Positions 15,946-25,262 of a DNA stretch of 64,000 nt are shown piece after piece; the first letter of the stretch is position 1, and the number at the start of each line of letters is the position of its first letter. The notes beneath the pieces were generated by a model, which worked only from the letters and a program-made list of their open reading frames with translations, searched no databases and was not told the DNA's origin. The stretch covers positions 362,551-426,550 of the forward strand of contig QHVH01000007.1 in NCBI GenBank assembly GCA_003222245.1. The letters are read 5' to 3'. The stretch comes from Blastocatellia bacterium AA13. Its GTDB lineage: Bacteria; Acidobacteriota; Blastocatellia; UBA7656. The position numbers were made by a program, and so were the translations under genes.

Positions 15946-16056
15946 CGTCCACATAGATACAAGCGACGTCCACATAGATATAAGCGCCGTCCACATAGAT
16001 ATAAGCGACATCCACATAGATATAGATACAGATGAGATAGATATAGATACAGATGA
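15946..16056. repeat. 21-bp tandem repeats
   Basis: Four units of 21 bp (15946-16029) with consensus CGTCCACATAGATATAAGCGA, then a second 21-bp register (ATAGATATAGATACAGATGAG, 16015-16056, two copies). Because 21 is a multiple of three, both strands give repetitive short peptides (for example RRPHRYK); I do not regard these as genes. The array lies upstream of the IntI remnant. Confidence 0.9.
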
Positions 16057-16787
16057 GTGAGTACATCTTCGTGTTTGTCGACAAACGGACCTTGCCTTCA
16101 AAGACAATTAGGCCAACGAACGTGTTCAACAAGAGAACGTTCTTATTGTGAACGATGTCACGATTAACAGCAGGCTCTGTATTGGTCGATGACATTCGGA
16201 GAGTGTGTCCGAGTCCGAACTCTCAAATGTCCAAATTCCAAAGAGCACGTTCCCCCGAGTGAGATTTTGAAATGAGCGCGTTCAATTGAACGCATGTGCT
16301 ATCGAAGGCTGCTCGCAGGATGCGTGAGATCCCAGGACAATCGAATTATCTTCTCATCGCATCTCTTTTCTATCTTCGTGCCGTCCAATTTCTATCTTCG
16401 GGCCGTCCAATCACCTGTTTCACTCTGGTTTCATCATCGAATTCGCAGACGTGAGCTGTCGCAGCGTTAATAGGAACAGGCGGGAAGTGAGTTGAGCGAG
16501 TGAGCCTCAGCCGCGGACCTATTAGGCCATTAGCCTCAATGGGCCTGATTTTGGATTTCTTCACACCTTCTGAAGTGAGGTGTTAATGAAAGACGGGCTC
16601 ATCTCCAACGCAAGTCTCAGTTCAGATCACACGCGCCTCACTTTTGCATTTCGCCATCGTGTTTGCGGCGCGCGGATTCCATGTGTTAGTTTTAGCCCCT
16701 AGCCTTAACGCAATATTTGGAGATTGGTATCAGTGGAAATGAACGGCTGACCCGAGTCAGACCGGCAGCGTCTCGAGAAGACTCCTG
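16057..16787. other. Gene-free region with a short 22-bp tandem repeat
   Basis: No supported gene is present in about 730 bases. The only structure noted is a 22-bp direct repeat (TTCTATCTTCGTGCCGTCCA and two more bases) in two copies at 16368-16411. The region separates the integron relic from the molybdenum hydroxylase locus and has no resolvable coding frame. Confidence 0.6.
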
Positions 16788-17312
16788 ATGACTCGTGCTC
16801 TGTATTCAGTAATGCTCTCGCTCGCTTTAGCCGCGCCTGCATCATCTATGGCGCTGCCTCCGGGAAGGAGCGGCTTTGCTGGTGTGCGTTATCGTCAAAA
16901 CCCCTCCCAATCCGCGAAATCACCCAAGTCACAAGTACAAGAAATCACGTTGCGCGGTCACGCGATCTGTCTGGACGAGCAGGGCAAGCCTTCCACTACC
17001 TGCACGGAAGGCGCTCATCGCTTCGGTTTTCAAACATCCGACAACAAGCTCTATTCATTCCTGGCCGCGGATTCGATGGCCGAGATGTTCGAATCCTCCG
17101 CTGTTCGCGAGCGGCTGCTTCAAATCACCGCCGCTTCGCGGGGCGACAATCGACTCGAACTCATAAAGATCCTGTCGGTTCGCGAGGGAAAGCTATACGA
17201 CATTTTCTTTTTCTGCGACGTCTGCAACATCACGGCGTATGCGCCGGGTCCTTGCGCGTGCTGCCGCAAAGAGTTGGAACTCAAAGAGACGCCGGCGCCT
17301 GAACGGGAATAA
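16788..17312 (+). CDS. Exported protein of unknown function with C-terminal Cys cluster
   Basis: A 174-residue protein. The N-terminus (MTRALYSVMLSLALAAPASSMA) is a signal peptide. The mature part has LRGHAICLDEQGKPSTTC and, near the end, CDVCNITAYAPGPCACCRKEL, six cysteines that could bind metal or form disulfides. It lies 41 nt upstream of the molybdenum hydroxylase operon on the same strand, but the gap has its own GGAGG site and the link may be positional only. I do not recognise the family. Confidence 0.68.
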   Translation: MTRALYSVMLSLALAAPASSMALPPGRSGFAGVRYRQNPSQSAKSPKSQVQEITLRGHAICLDEQGKPSTTCTEGAHRFGFQTSDNKLYSFLAADSMAEMFESSAVRERLLQITAASRGDNRLELIKILSVREGKLYDIFFFCDVCNITAYAPGPCACCRKELELKETPAPERE

Positions 17313-17353
17313 TCGCTCCGTCAGACTATGGCGTACATTGGAGGAGGCAAGGG

Positions 17354-17986
17354 ATGCGTGATGATGAAGAAGATGTGGAGGGCTCCGGCCTTTCACGCCG
17401 TGACTTTCTAAAGGTCGGCGGCATTTCGCTCACCGTGCCGCTCGTCATAGGGCACAGGGTTGTTAAGGCCGCCGGCGCCGACGTAAAGGTTTTTGGACCG
17501 AATAAGGTCCCTATCGAGCTGACGATCAACGGCAAAAAGATGTCGGCTTCGGTCGAGCCGCGCGTGACTTTGCTTGAAGCCATGCGTCACGAGCTTGACC
17601 TCACGGGAGCCAAGCGGGTCTGCGACCGCGCGACCTGCGGGGCCTGCACCGTGATCGTCGACGGCAAGGCCGTCTACTCCTGCACCGTTCTGGCTATCGA
17701 AGCGCAGGGCCGGGCGATCACGACAGTCGAAGGACTGATGACCGGAGACAAGCTTCATCCGGTTCAGCAAGCCTTTGTCGACAACGATGCGCAGCAATGC
17801 GGGTTCTGCACGCCCGGATTCGTAGTCGCAAGCAAGGCATTTCTGGATAAGAATCCGCACCCAACTCCTGAAGAAGTGAAGAGAGGCCTGGGCGGAAATT
17901 TATGCCGCTGCGGAACCTACATGGGAGTGCGCGCCGCCGTGCAACAAGCGGCAGGAGCGCAGAAAGGAGGCCGGCGCAATGGCTGA
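17354..17986 (+). CDS. Xanthine dehydrogenase-family 2Fe-2S subunit with twin-arginine signal
   Basis: A 210-residue protein. A twin-arginine motif SRRDFLK (residues 14-20) precedes a hydrophobic stretch, so the complex is probably exported folded. The plant-type ferredoxin cluster (CDRATCGACTVIVDG, then YSC) and the second [2Fe-2S] domain (QCGFCTPGF and GNLCRCGTY) are complete. It passes electrons from the Mo site to FAD. Its end overlaps the large subunit start by 8 nt. Substrate unknown. Confidence 0.93.
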   Translation: MRDDEEDVEGSGLSRRDFLKVGGISLTVPLVIGHRVVKAAGADVKVFGPNKVPIELTINGKKMSASVEPRVTLLEAMRHELDLTGAKRVCDRATCGACTVIVDGKAVYSCTVLAIEAQGRAITTVEGLMTGDKLHPVQQAFVDNDAQQCGFCTPGFVVASKAFLDKNPHPTPEEVKRGLGGNLCRCGTYMGVRAAVQQAAGAQKGGRRNG

Positions 17987-20132
17987 TTACAAATGGCCCG
18001 ATGCTGAAAAACGAACGCTCATCGGCAAGCGCATCTCGCGTCTTGACGGTCCGGCCAAAGCGTCCGGCAAGGCGAAGTATTGCTACGACTACAATCGACA
18101 GGGTCTTCTTTATGGGAAGATTCTGCGCTCTCCTCATGCACACGCGAAGATCAAGAGCATCGATACATCCGCGGCGGAGAAGATGCCCGGCGTGAAGGCC
18201 GTCAAAGTGATTCAAGGTCCGGGTACGGAGATATTCTGGGCAGGCGACGAGATAGTCGGCATAGCCGCCGTCGACGAGCCGACAGCCGAAGACGCAATGC
18301 GCGCGATCAAGATCGAGTACGAAGTGCTTCCCCACCATGTAATCGACAATGATCCCAAGTCCACTCCGCAGGATCTCCTGAAGCCTTCGGGCGACCAGAC
18401 TACGGGCGAGCCCGACAAGGCATTTGGCGACGCCGACGTCGTCGTCGAAGGCCAGTATGGCCAGCCGGTTATTACTCATTGCTGTCTCGAATCACACGGA
18501 GCAACTTCTGAGTGGACTGATGACAAGAGCCTGCTGGTGCATGTTTCCACGCAGAACGTTTCGGGCATCGCAAATCAGATGGCAGGCGTGGTCAAGGTAC
18601 CGGCCGCCAACATCCACGTTCAACAGGATCACATCGGCGGCGGATTCGGCAGCAAGTTTTCCATCGACCGATGGGGGAATGAGTCGGCGCTCCTGTCGAA
18701 GATGGCGGACGGAAAGCCGGTGAAAATATTCCTCGAGCGCAGCTCCGAACTGATGGTCGCGGGCGCTCGCCCCTCGTCGTATGCGAAAGTCAAGATAGGA
18801 GCAAAGAAAGACGGCGAGTTGACTGCCTGGGAATCTGAGTCCTGGGGCACGGGCGGCATTGGCGGAGGCGGCGCGCCTCCCATTCCCTATGTCTTCAACA
18901 TACCCAACCAGAAGCGAAAGAATACTTCAATCGCCAATCACATCGGGCCGTCGCGAGCGTGGCGGGCGCCGAATCATCCGCAGGCGTGCTTGATCACTAT
19001 GAGCGCTCTGGATGATCTGGCGGCCGCGCTGAAGATGGATCCGCTCGAGTTCTACTTCAAGAATATGGAGTTGACCGGGCCTCGCGCGAATGTCTATCGC
19101 GACGAGTTCAAGATCGGGGCCGAGCTGATTGGATGGAAGCAACACTGGCATCAACGAGGCGACCAGACCGAAGGCCCGATCAAGCGGGGACTCGGACTCT
19201 CGCTGCATACCTGGGGAGGGTTGGGCCACGCGAGCGATTGCGATCTCACGATCAACCCCGACGGGTCCGTCGAGTTGAAGATGGGCACGCAGGATCTCGG
19301 CACCGGCACGCGCACGACGCTGGCCATTGTCGTCGCCGATTCGCTTGGAATTCCGATGGATGCCGTAAAGATATCGATCGGCGATAACAAGTATCCCGTA
19401 TCGGGAGGATCGGGCGGCAGCACAACGATCGGCGGCGTGAGCGCTTCATCCCGCCGAGCTTCGGTAGACGCGCTGGATCAGTTGTTCGCCAAGGCGGCTC
19501 CGGCGCTTAACGCGCAGCCGGGCGATCTTGAATCGGTCGGCGGCGCCATCAGGGTCAAGAGCGATCCTGGCAAGAGCCTTACCTGGGCGCAGGCTTGCGG
19601 CAAGCTTGGCGGTCTTCCGCTCACGGTTCGAGGCAAGAATCCCGGCCCGGGCAATTTGATCAGTCAGGGCGTCGGCGGCATCCAGATGGCCGATGTTTCA
19701 GTCGACATCGAGACCGGTATCGTAAAGATGAACCGCATGGTAGCCGTACAGGATTGCGGTCTGATCATCGATCTGAAGACAGCCGAGAGCCAGGTCTACG
19801 GGGCATTGATAATGGGCATCTGCTCCGCGCTGTATGAAGAAAAGATAATGGATCAGAACACCGGAAAGATGCTCAACCCGAATATGGAGTTTTACAAGCT
19901 CGCGGGCATCGGAGACATCGGGGAGCTGATGGTGCATATGATGACCGGCAAAGGCTACGATGAACGCGGTCCGATCGGCCTGGGCGAGCCGCCGACGGTC
20001 TCTCCGGGCGCGGCCATATCGAACGCGGTGGCTAACGCGGTCGGAGTCAGAGTGCCTTATCTTCCGCTGACACCAGACAAGGTGCTGGCGGCGCTTGAAA
20101 AGAAGGGAGGCGCCAACCATGCGGGCATTTGA
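17979..20132 (+). CDS. Xanthine dehydrogenase-family molybdopterin-binding subunit
   Basis: A 717-residue catalytic subunit of the molybdenum hydroxylase family, which inserts an oxygen from water into N-heterocycles or aldehydes. Recognisable parts are the AldOx N-terminal domain (GKRISRLDGPAKASGKAKYCYD), the Mo-pterin binding motifs (GGGFGSKF, SRAWRAPNHPQA, GTQDLGTGTRT) and the C-terminal catalytic Glu region (GEPPTVSPGAAISNAVANAVG). It overlaps both neighbours, giving the order small-large-FAD. It probably travels with the twin-arginine small subunit as there is no signal of its own. Confidence 0.93.
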   Translation: MADYKWPDAEKRTLIGKRISRLDGPAKASGKAKYCYDYNRQGLLYGKILRSPHAHAKIKSIDTSAAEKMPGVKAVKVIQGPGTEIFWAGDEIVGIAAVDEPTAEDAMRAIKIEYEVLPHHVIDNDPKSTPQDLLKPSGDQTTGEPDKAFGDADVVVEGQYGQPVITHCCLESHGATSEWTDDKSLLVHVSTQNVSGIANQMAGVVKVPAANIHVQQDHIGGGFGSKFSIDRWGNESALLSKMADGKPVKIFLERSSELMVAGARPSSYAKVKIGAKKDGELTAWESESWGTGGIGGGGAPPIPYVFNIPNQKRKNTSIANHIGPSRAWRAPNHPQACLITMSALDDLAAALKMDPLEFYFKNMELTGPRANVYRDEFKIGAELIGWKQHWHQRGDQTEGPIKRGLGLSLHTWGGLGHASDCDLTINPDGSVELKMGTQDLGTGTRTTLAIVVADSLGIPMDAVKISIGDNKYPVSGGSGGSTTIGGVSASSRRASVDALDQLFAKAAPALNAQPGDLESVGGAIRVKSDPGKSLTWAQACGKLGGLPLTVRGKNPGPGNLISQGVGGIQMADVSVDIETGIVKMNRMVAVQDCGLIIDLKTAESQVYGALIMGICSALYEEKIMDQNTGKMLNPNMEFYKLAGIGDIGELMVHMMTGKGYDERGPIGLGEPPTVSPGAAISNAVANAVGVRVPYLPLTPDKVLAALEKKGGANHAGI

Positions 20133-21111
20133 GTACGCGAACCCTGCTACCAAGGAACAAGCCGTGGGTCTGCTCTCGAACAGTTGGGGAGAGACCGAAG
20201 TGCTTGCGGGCGGCACCGACCTTATCTCGTTAATGAAAGATGAGGTGATCGCCCCGAAACGGCTCGTGAATATCAAGGGGATAACCGAGCTTCACGGCAT
20301 CGCTACGAACATCAAGACGGGCTTGAGGATCGGCGCTACGGCAACGATTCAAGACCTTCTCGATAACGCGATCGTCCATAGGACCTTTCCCGCTCTCTGG
20401 GACGCGGCCGAAGGCATCACCAGCCCGCAGATCCGAAACATGGGCACGGTCGGCGGAGACCTCTGTCAGAGGCCGAGATGCTGGTACTATCGCGGCGGCT
20501 ACGGACTCTTCGCGAAGACCGAGAAGGGCGATCCGCTGGTTCCGGGCGGCGACAATCGCTATCACGCCATTCTAGGCAATTCCGGGCCGGCTTATTTCGT
20601 AAACCCTTCGAGCCTGGCTCCCGCGTTGATTGCGTATGGCGCGACGTTTCGGGTCTTCGGTTCGTCGGGTAAGCGCGACATACCCGCGGAGAAGTTCTTT
20701 CTTACGCCGAAATCAGAGGGCGAACGCGAGTACGATCTCAAGTCCAACGAGATTCTGACCGAGATAATAGTACCGATGGCGGCGGGCGCTCGGGGAGTCA
20801 CCTACGAAGTCCGGCAGAAGGAAGCGCTCGACTGGCCGCTCGCGGCTGCTTCGGTGGTAGTCAACCTGGCGGCCGGAAAAGTCCGTTCGGCGCGAATCGT
20901 GCTCGGTCATGTGGCTCCGGTACCCTGGCGGTCTCAGGATGCCGAAGCCGCACTGGTCGGACACGCCATCGACGAGAAAACGGCTCAGGCAGCAGCCGAA
21001 GCGGCAGTCAAGGATGCCAGTCCGCTCAGCCGGAATGGCTACAAGGTCCAGCTCGCGCGGGTTGCAGTCAAAAGGGCTATTCTGGCGGCGGCAAAAGGAG
21101 GTGTAAGATGA
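20119..21111 (+). CDS. Xanthine dehydrogenase-family FAD-binding subunit
   Basis: A 330-residue protein of the FAD_binding_5/CO_deh_flav_C type. It has the FAD-binding LAGGTDLISLMKDEV and the IRNMGTVGGDLCQRPRCWYYR region, which contains extra cysteines seen in the bacterial subfamily with an additional [4Fe-4S] or Cys insert. The start was placed at ATG 20119 behind AAGGGAGG, overlapping the large subunit by 14 nt. The 3' end overlaps the next small gene by 4 nt (ATGA). Confidence 0.91.
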   Translation: MRAFEYANPATKEQAVGLLSNSWGETEVLAGGTDLISLMKDEVIAPKRLVNIKGITELHGIATNIKTGLRIGATATIQDLLDNAIVHRTFPALWDAAEGITSPQIRNMGTVGGDLCQRPRCWYYRGGYGLFAKTEKGDPLVPGGDNRYHAILGNSGPAYFVNPSSLAPALIAYGATFRVFGSSGKRDIPAEKFFLTPKSEGEREYDLKSNEILTEIIVPMAAGARGVTYEVRQKEALDWPLAAASVVVNLAAGKVRSARIVLGHVAPVPWRSQDAEAALVGHAIDEKTAQAAAEAAVKDASPLSRNGYKVQLARVAVKRAILAAAKGGVR

Positions 21112-21341
21112 TTGCAGAAGCGGAACGCTTCAACAGAGATCATCCCGATCTTTGCTCGTGCCTGAAATGGAAGAGCCAGTTCTATATTTCCGAACACGAT
21201 CCTACGGTGCCGCCTTCGAACGACGGTCTGTTCTGGTGCGTGTTCACTCAGAACTGCATAGGTCCGGATGGCCAACTAGCGGAGCCCGGTGTGTGCACAT
21301 CATCCGAGCGCGCTTGCTACGGTGGGCGTCATCAGAGCTAG
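21108..21341 (+). CDS. Small Cys-containing protein translationally coupled to the Mo-hydroxylase operon
   Basis: A 77-residue protein with six cysteines spread through the sequence (CSCLKW, FWCVFTQNC, GVCTSSERACYGG). ATGA overlap with the FAD subunit shows it is the fourth gene of the operon. It has no signal peptide. It could be an accessory or assembly factor for the hydroxylase. I know of no characterised homologue. Confidence 0.7.
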   Translation: MIAEAERFNRDHPDLCSCLKWKSQFYISEHDPTVPPSNDGLFWCVFTQNCIGPDGQLAEPGVCTSSERACYGGRHQS

Positions 21342-21415
21342 AGACACAGTGCTTCCGAGCGCCTGCTGATGCTTACAACGCCGCTCGGTCACGCAGAAGT
21401 TGAAAGGAGTATCCA

Positions 21416-22090
21416 ATGCGAAGGTTTTTGATGTTTGCGGCGGCGAGTTTTGTCGGACTCGCCGTTTCGGCGATTACCAATGCTCAACAGATTTCGGGCG
21501 ACTACGTAGAGACGCGTAGCGCCGATGTCTGGACGGGGCCGTGTTTTGCCAACGCCGAGGTCGGCCTTGCGGGCGATCAGGCGATTCTTGCGTGGAAGGT
21601 TCAGAAGGGGGACTGGAACGGCGAATGCCTTGACGGACTCGGAATCGTAGCCGTAGTCAAAGCGCACGCGACTCTTGGCGACCCGACCGCCGATCCCTAT
21701 CCAGCCAAATCCGTCTTGATTGTGGATGATCGCGCAACGGCGGATCAGAGGACCGCGTTGATCAGCTTCGCGCGCAGTATGGCGGGCCAGCTCCTGGATA
21801 AGGTCGTGCGTGTCGAAGTGGCTCCCGTGAACATGGAAGTAGTGCATCAGAACGGCCACTACGGAAAGGTCCAGCTTCGGGCCGGAACGCTCGCCGGGAT
21901 AGAGACGCGATCGCTGAACGACAAAGATCATTTTTGCGGAAACGAAGAGGTGTATTACGACCCGCTGGTGAAGCTGAATCATGCGATGCCGGCAGTCGCG
22001 ATTCTGGATGAGTACACCGGTCCGTCATTGGGCGTGTCCTGGACCACGCACGGCAAGCGGAGCGCATTCGTGGGCAGCTTCTCGCGATAG
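21416..22090 (+). CDS. Secreted DUF1326 family protein
   Basis: A 224-residue protein with a signal peptide (residues 1-23, ending TNAQQ) and the DUF1326 signature GDYVETRSADVWTGPCFANAEVGLAGDQAILAW. The second part has VAPVNMEVVH and a paired Cys (FCGNEE). The family function is unknown; members are common in Acidobacteriota and Planctomycetota. A GAAAGGAG site precedes the ATG. A long imperfect hairpin (22141-22192) follows the stop and probably ends the transcript. Confidence 0.83.
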   Translation: MRRFLMFAAASFVGLAVSAITNAQQISGDYVETRSADVWTGPCFANAEVGLAGDQAILAWKVQKGDWNGECLDGLGIVAVVKAHATLGDPTADPYPAKSVLIVDDRATADQRTALISFARSMAGQLLDKVVRVEVAPVNMEVVHQNGHYGKVQLRAGTLAGIETRSLNDKDHFCGNEEVYYDPLVKLNHAMPAVAILDEYTGPSLGVSWTTHGKRSAFVGSFSR

Positions 22091-22140
22091 CGCAGCAGGT
22101 ACTGCATTCAATTTTGAGTGCGCGACAGGCTGGGTTTTGT

Positions 22141-22192
22141 AGAGCCCGCGCGGCGAGCGGCAGGAAACCATGTCGCTCATCGCGCGGGTTCT
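22141..22192. terminator. Long imperfect hairpin after the DUF1326 gene
   Basis: AGAGCCCGCGCGGCGAGCG (22141-22159) pairs with CGCTCATCGCGCGGGTTCT (22174-22192) with two mismatches or wobbles. There is no T-run after it on either strand, so intrinsic termination is uncertain; it could also protect the 3' end. Confidence 0.5.
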
Positions 22193-22257
22193 CGTATCGT
22201 TGCGAAGAAACAACCCATTCGATCAGGCACGAAGCGCGAATGGAAGCACGATCAATG

Positions 22258-22455
22258 ATGTCTGATCCCGTCGAGGTTGAACTTCTTCGAGAGAGAGATA
22301 TATCCAAATAAGGCAGCCCTGATGGGCCATCCTTTGAATTCCTTGTGAGGTTACTTAGAGAAAAGACAGCGCTTGGGGAGAATGAAATTTATGAAGCTGT
22401 TATTGACAATTCATCTCGAACGGATGCTGAATTGAATAAGAAACTTGGATTTTAG
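22258..22455 (+). pseudogene. Small hypothetical gene with an internal stop
   Basis: From ATG 22258 the frame reads MSDPVEVELLRERDISK, then TAA, then continues in the same frame as FEFLVRLLREKTALGENEIYEAVIDN and NKKLGF to the stop at 22453-22455. Continuation of protein-like sequence after one stop suggests a recent nonsense mutation. The intact product would be about 65 residues. Family not recognised. Confidence 0.5.
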
Positions 22456-22467
22456 CGGGTGGAGCAT

Positions 22468-22665
22468 ATGTCTACGAAGATACGGAGCTATCTGGAAGCG
22501 GACGTTGATTGGAATAAGCGAACAGACCCTCAGTATCCCTACGAGGCACAGGTCAATGGAGATAGACTTGTTATACGTCTAAACGACTTTCCAGACGAAA
22601 CTCTCTATACCTTGCTCGTGAATGACAAGGAGGTCTCAAGCTTCGATGATTGGCCCAAACAGTGA
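22468..22665 (+). CDS. Small protein of unknown function
   Basis: A 65-residue acidic protein (MSTKIRSYLEADVDWNKRTD ... FDDWPKQ). The ATG at 22468 is used, behind GGGTGGAG, rather than the in-frame GTG at 22459. It follows the broken small gene by 12 nt and may form one unit with it. No motif recognised; the size and neighbourhood resemble immunity or antitoxin proteins, but that is only an impression. Confidence 0.55.
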   Translation: MSTKIRSYLEADVDWNKRTDPQYPYEAQVNGDRLVIRLNDFPDETLYTLLVNDKEVSSFDDWPKQ

Positions 22666-22679
22666 TTCCCGTGTCGAAA

Positions 22680-22919
22680 AAAGGTAGACAAGAATACGCG
22701 AGGCTACGAAGTATATCTTTACTCGATTCCGAGGGTCTCGGCGGATGGAAGGCAGTCCATCTCTGTTCCCGAGAATAAGATACAGGAATTCGCGACCATA
22801 GACAGAGATCGAGCGTTCGCCAATGAGAACAAGGAGAAGTTTGATCGAATCGTCTTGATGGAGACAGGCGATGACGACCGAAAGGTATTGGAACGATATA
22901 TAGATGGGAAGCCGGCGTG
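22680..22919 (+). pseudogene. Remnant of a small hypothetical gene lacking a start
   Basis: The open frame reads KVDKNTRGYEVYLYSIPRVS, ISVPENKIQEFATIDRDRAF and IVLMETGDDDRKVLERYIDG to the stop at 22917-22919. It looks like real protein, but no start codon lies in frame downstream of the previous stop. A run of A bases at 22676-22682 may mark a frameshift. Probably decayed, like its upstream neighbours. Confidence 0.45.
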
Positions 22920-23001
22920 AGGGCAGCATCTCATTTGACTATCGGCTCCTTTGGTCTGTGGACCTCCATCCTTGAAAATTGCGTTCGACGTTGAGACAAC
23001 T

Positions 23002-25242
23002 ATGCCAGGCGCTCGTTGGGACCGTTCAAGTTGGGTGAGTCTCTCACCTAACGGAATCGGTCATATAAAACCAAATCACTATCTCGAAATCGCCAAGACC
23101 GCGTGGCGTAATCGCGATCAGCTCCCGTTCGCGTGGCGCATTCTCAACAAAGGCGTTTGCGACGGCTGCGCGCTCGGCACAACCGGCGTTCATGACTTCA
23201 CGATGGACGGCATTCATCTCTGCATGGTCAGACTCGATCTGCTGCGTCTCAACACAATGCCCGCTCTCGACGAGGCTCGGCTCGGCAACGTGGAGTCTCT
23301 GAAGGAATTGAATGCCGCTCAATTGCGAGAGTTGGGCCGACTGCCATTTCCGATGATTCGGCGCCACGGAGAGCCGGGGTTTACTCGCGCGAGATGGGAT
23401 GACATAAGCAGACTGCTTGCGGAAAGAATGGCCGCAATCGATCCGCGCCGCATGGCTTTTTATCTGACCTCTCGCGGTCTCACCAACGAAACCTACTACG
23501 CAGCCCAAAAAGTCGCGCGCTTTCTGGGCACGAATAACATCGACAATTCGTCTCGAATATGTCATTCGCCTTCGACGGTTGCTCTCAAGAAATCGCTCGG
23601 AGTCGCGGCTTCGACATGCTCTTACAAAGACTGGATCGGGACTGATCTACTGGTTCTGTTTGGCAGCAACACGCCGAACAATCAGCCGGTCACGATGAAG
23701 TACATCTATCAGGCGAAGAAGAAAGGCACGCGAGTCGCCGTGATAAATCCGTATCGCGAACCGGGACTCGAGCGATACTGGGTCCCATCGGTCGTGGAGA
23801 GCGCGCTGTTTGGTACTCGAATCGCCGATGAGTTCTTTCAGGTAAACACAGGCGGCGACCTCGCATTCATCACCGGAGTGATGAAACTCCTGATCGAGAA
23901 TTCGTGGATTGACGAAGAGTTCATACAGAAGTATACGCGCGGCTTTGATGAGATGAAGTCGTCGGTCAGGGCCTTGGAGCTGGATACATTAGAGCGTGAT
24001 TCCGGCGCGACTCGCGACGATATGCAGCGATTCGCTCGCATGCTCGCCGACGCGCAAACGGCTGTATTCGTCTGGTCGATGGGAATCACTCAACATACCA
24101 ACGGAGTCGCTACCGTTCGAGCTATTGTGAACCTGGCGCTTGCACGCGGCTACTTCGGAAAAGCCAAGTCGGGGTTGATGCCCATAAGAGGGCACTCGGG
24201 CGTGCAAGGCGGGGCTGAAGTCGGAGCCGCGCCAAATCAATTTCCGGGCGGCGTTCCCCTGAACGCGGATGGCGTCGAGCGATTCACTAAACTGTGGGGG
24301 TTTTCGCCGCCAGATTGGCCCGGCATGAATTGCGTCGAGATGATCGAGGCAGCCGGTGACGGCGGACTTGATCTCTTTTATCAGATCGGCGGGAATTTTC
24401 TCGAGACCATGCCCGATCCCGACTCGATCCGCCAATCGGTCGCGCGAATTCCATGCAGGGTTCATCAGGACATCGTACTGAATCCGCAGATGTTGATCGA
24501 TCCCGCAGAAATGGTGATCCTGCTGCCGGCAACTACTCGATACGAACAGCCGGGCGGAGGGACCGAGACTTCCACCGAGCGCAGGATCATCTTCAGCCCT
24601 GAGATTCCCGGCCGCCGAATCGGCGAAGCAAGATCAGAGTGGGAGACTCTCGTCGACATCGCCCGGCGTGCTCGTCCGGAGCTTTCCCGGTTGATCGATT
24701 TCAAAGATGCGCAGTCGATCCGAAACGAAATCGCGCGCGCGGTTCCCGCTTACGAAGGTATACAGAATCTTGAAAGAGCGGGTGATCAGGTTCAGTGGGG
24801 CGGCGAACGGCTTTGCGAAACCCGATCCTCGGATGGAAGCACAATTCCCTTCTTTCCCTCGCCCGATGGCCGAGCGACTTTTTCTAACCTGGCGGAGAAG
24901 CCCGCGGATGGGAACGCGAAGCTGCGCCTTTCTACTCGTCGAGGTAAGCAGTTCAACAGCATGGTGCATAAGGATCGCGATCCTCTTACGGGCGCGGAGC
25001 GCGATAGCGTGCTCATGAACGCTTCGGACGCGGATCGCATTGGCCTTAAACAGGGAGACGCGATCGAGGTTCGGAGTTCGGCGGGTATCATGCGCGGCAG
25101 ATGTCACATCGCTCCGATCAGGGCCGGCAACGTTCAAGTACACTGGCCGGAAGGCAATGTCCTCATTCCGCGCGGCGTCTGCGACCGCGAAAGCGGAATA
25201 CCCGATTTCAACGCAATGGTGGACATAGTTCGAGTCGGTTGA
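23002..25242 (+). CDS. YdeP/FdhF-like molybdopterin oxidoreductase
   Basis: About 746 residues from ATG 23002 (a TTG at 22951 would add 17). It belongs to the formate-dehydrogenase-alpha-like subfamily typified by YdeP (TIGR01701): early cluster residues CDGCALG, the molybdopterin region [63 protein letters not shown] and a C-terminal MopB_CT domain ([19 protein letters not shown]). Only one Cys pair of the usual N-terminal 4Fe-4S set is visible. No electron-transfer subunit is adjacent. The physiological substrate of this subfamily is not established. Confidence 0.88.
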   Translation: MPGARWDRSSWVSLSPNGIGHIKPNHYLEIAKTAWRNRDQLPFAWRILNKGVCDGCALGTTGVHDFTMDGIHLCMVRLDLLRLNTMPALDEARLGNVESLKELNAAQLRELGRLPFPMIRRHGEPGFTRARWDDISRLLAERMAAIDPRRMAFYLTSRGLTNETYYAAQKVARFLGTNNIDNSSRICHSPSTVALKKSLGVAASTCSYKDWIGTDLLVLFGSNTPNNQPVTMKYIYQAKKKGTRVAVINPYREPGLERYWVPSVVESALFGTRIADEFFQVNTGGDLAFITGVMKLLIENSWIDEEFIQKYTRGFDEMKSSVRALELDTLERDSGATRDDMQRFARMLADAQTAVFVWSMGITQHTNGVATVRAIVNLALARGYFGKAKSGLMPIRGHSGVQGGAEVGAAPNQFPGGVPLNADGVERFTKLWGFSPPDWPGMNCVEMIEAAGDGGLDLFYQIGGNFLETMPDPDSIRQSVARIPCRVHQDIVLNPQMLIDPAEMVILLPATTRYEQPGGGTETSTERRIIFSPEIPGRRIGEARSEWETLVDIARRARPELSRLIDFKDAQSIRNEIARAVPAYEGIQNLERAGDQVQWGGERLCETRSSDGSTIPFFPSPDGRATFSNLAEKPADGNAKLRLSTRRGKQFNSMVHKDRDPLTGAERDSVLMNASDADRIGLKQGDAIEVRSSAGIMRGRCHIAPIRAGNVQVHWPEGNVLIPRGVCDRESGIPDFNAMVDIVRVG

Positions 25243-25262
25243 AACTTTGAAAACGGAAGGTA

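Noticed and set aside
15817..16035. Basic repeat protein (RRPHRYK repeats) on the plus strand
   Set aside because: It is the translation of the 21-bp repeats joined to the antisense of the integrase remnant, with no ribosome binding site.
15946..16056. CRISPR array
   Set aside because: The 21-bp units are directly adjacent with no spacers and no cas gene is near.
23044..23565. Minus-strand open frames within the YdeP-like gene
   Set aside because: They are shadow frames of a well-supported plus-strand enzyme gene.
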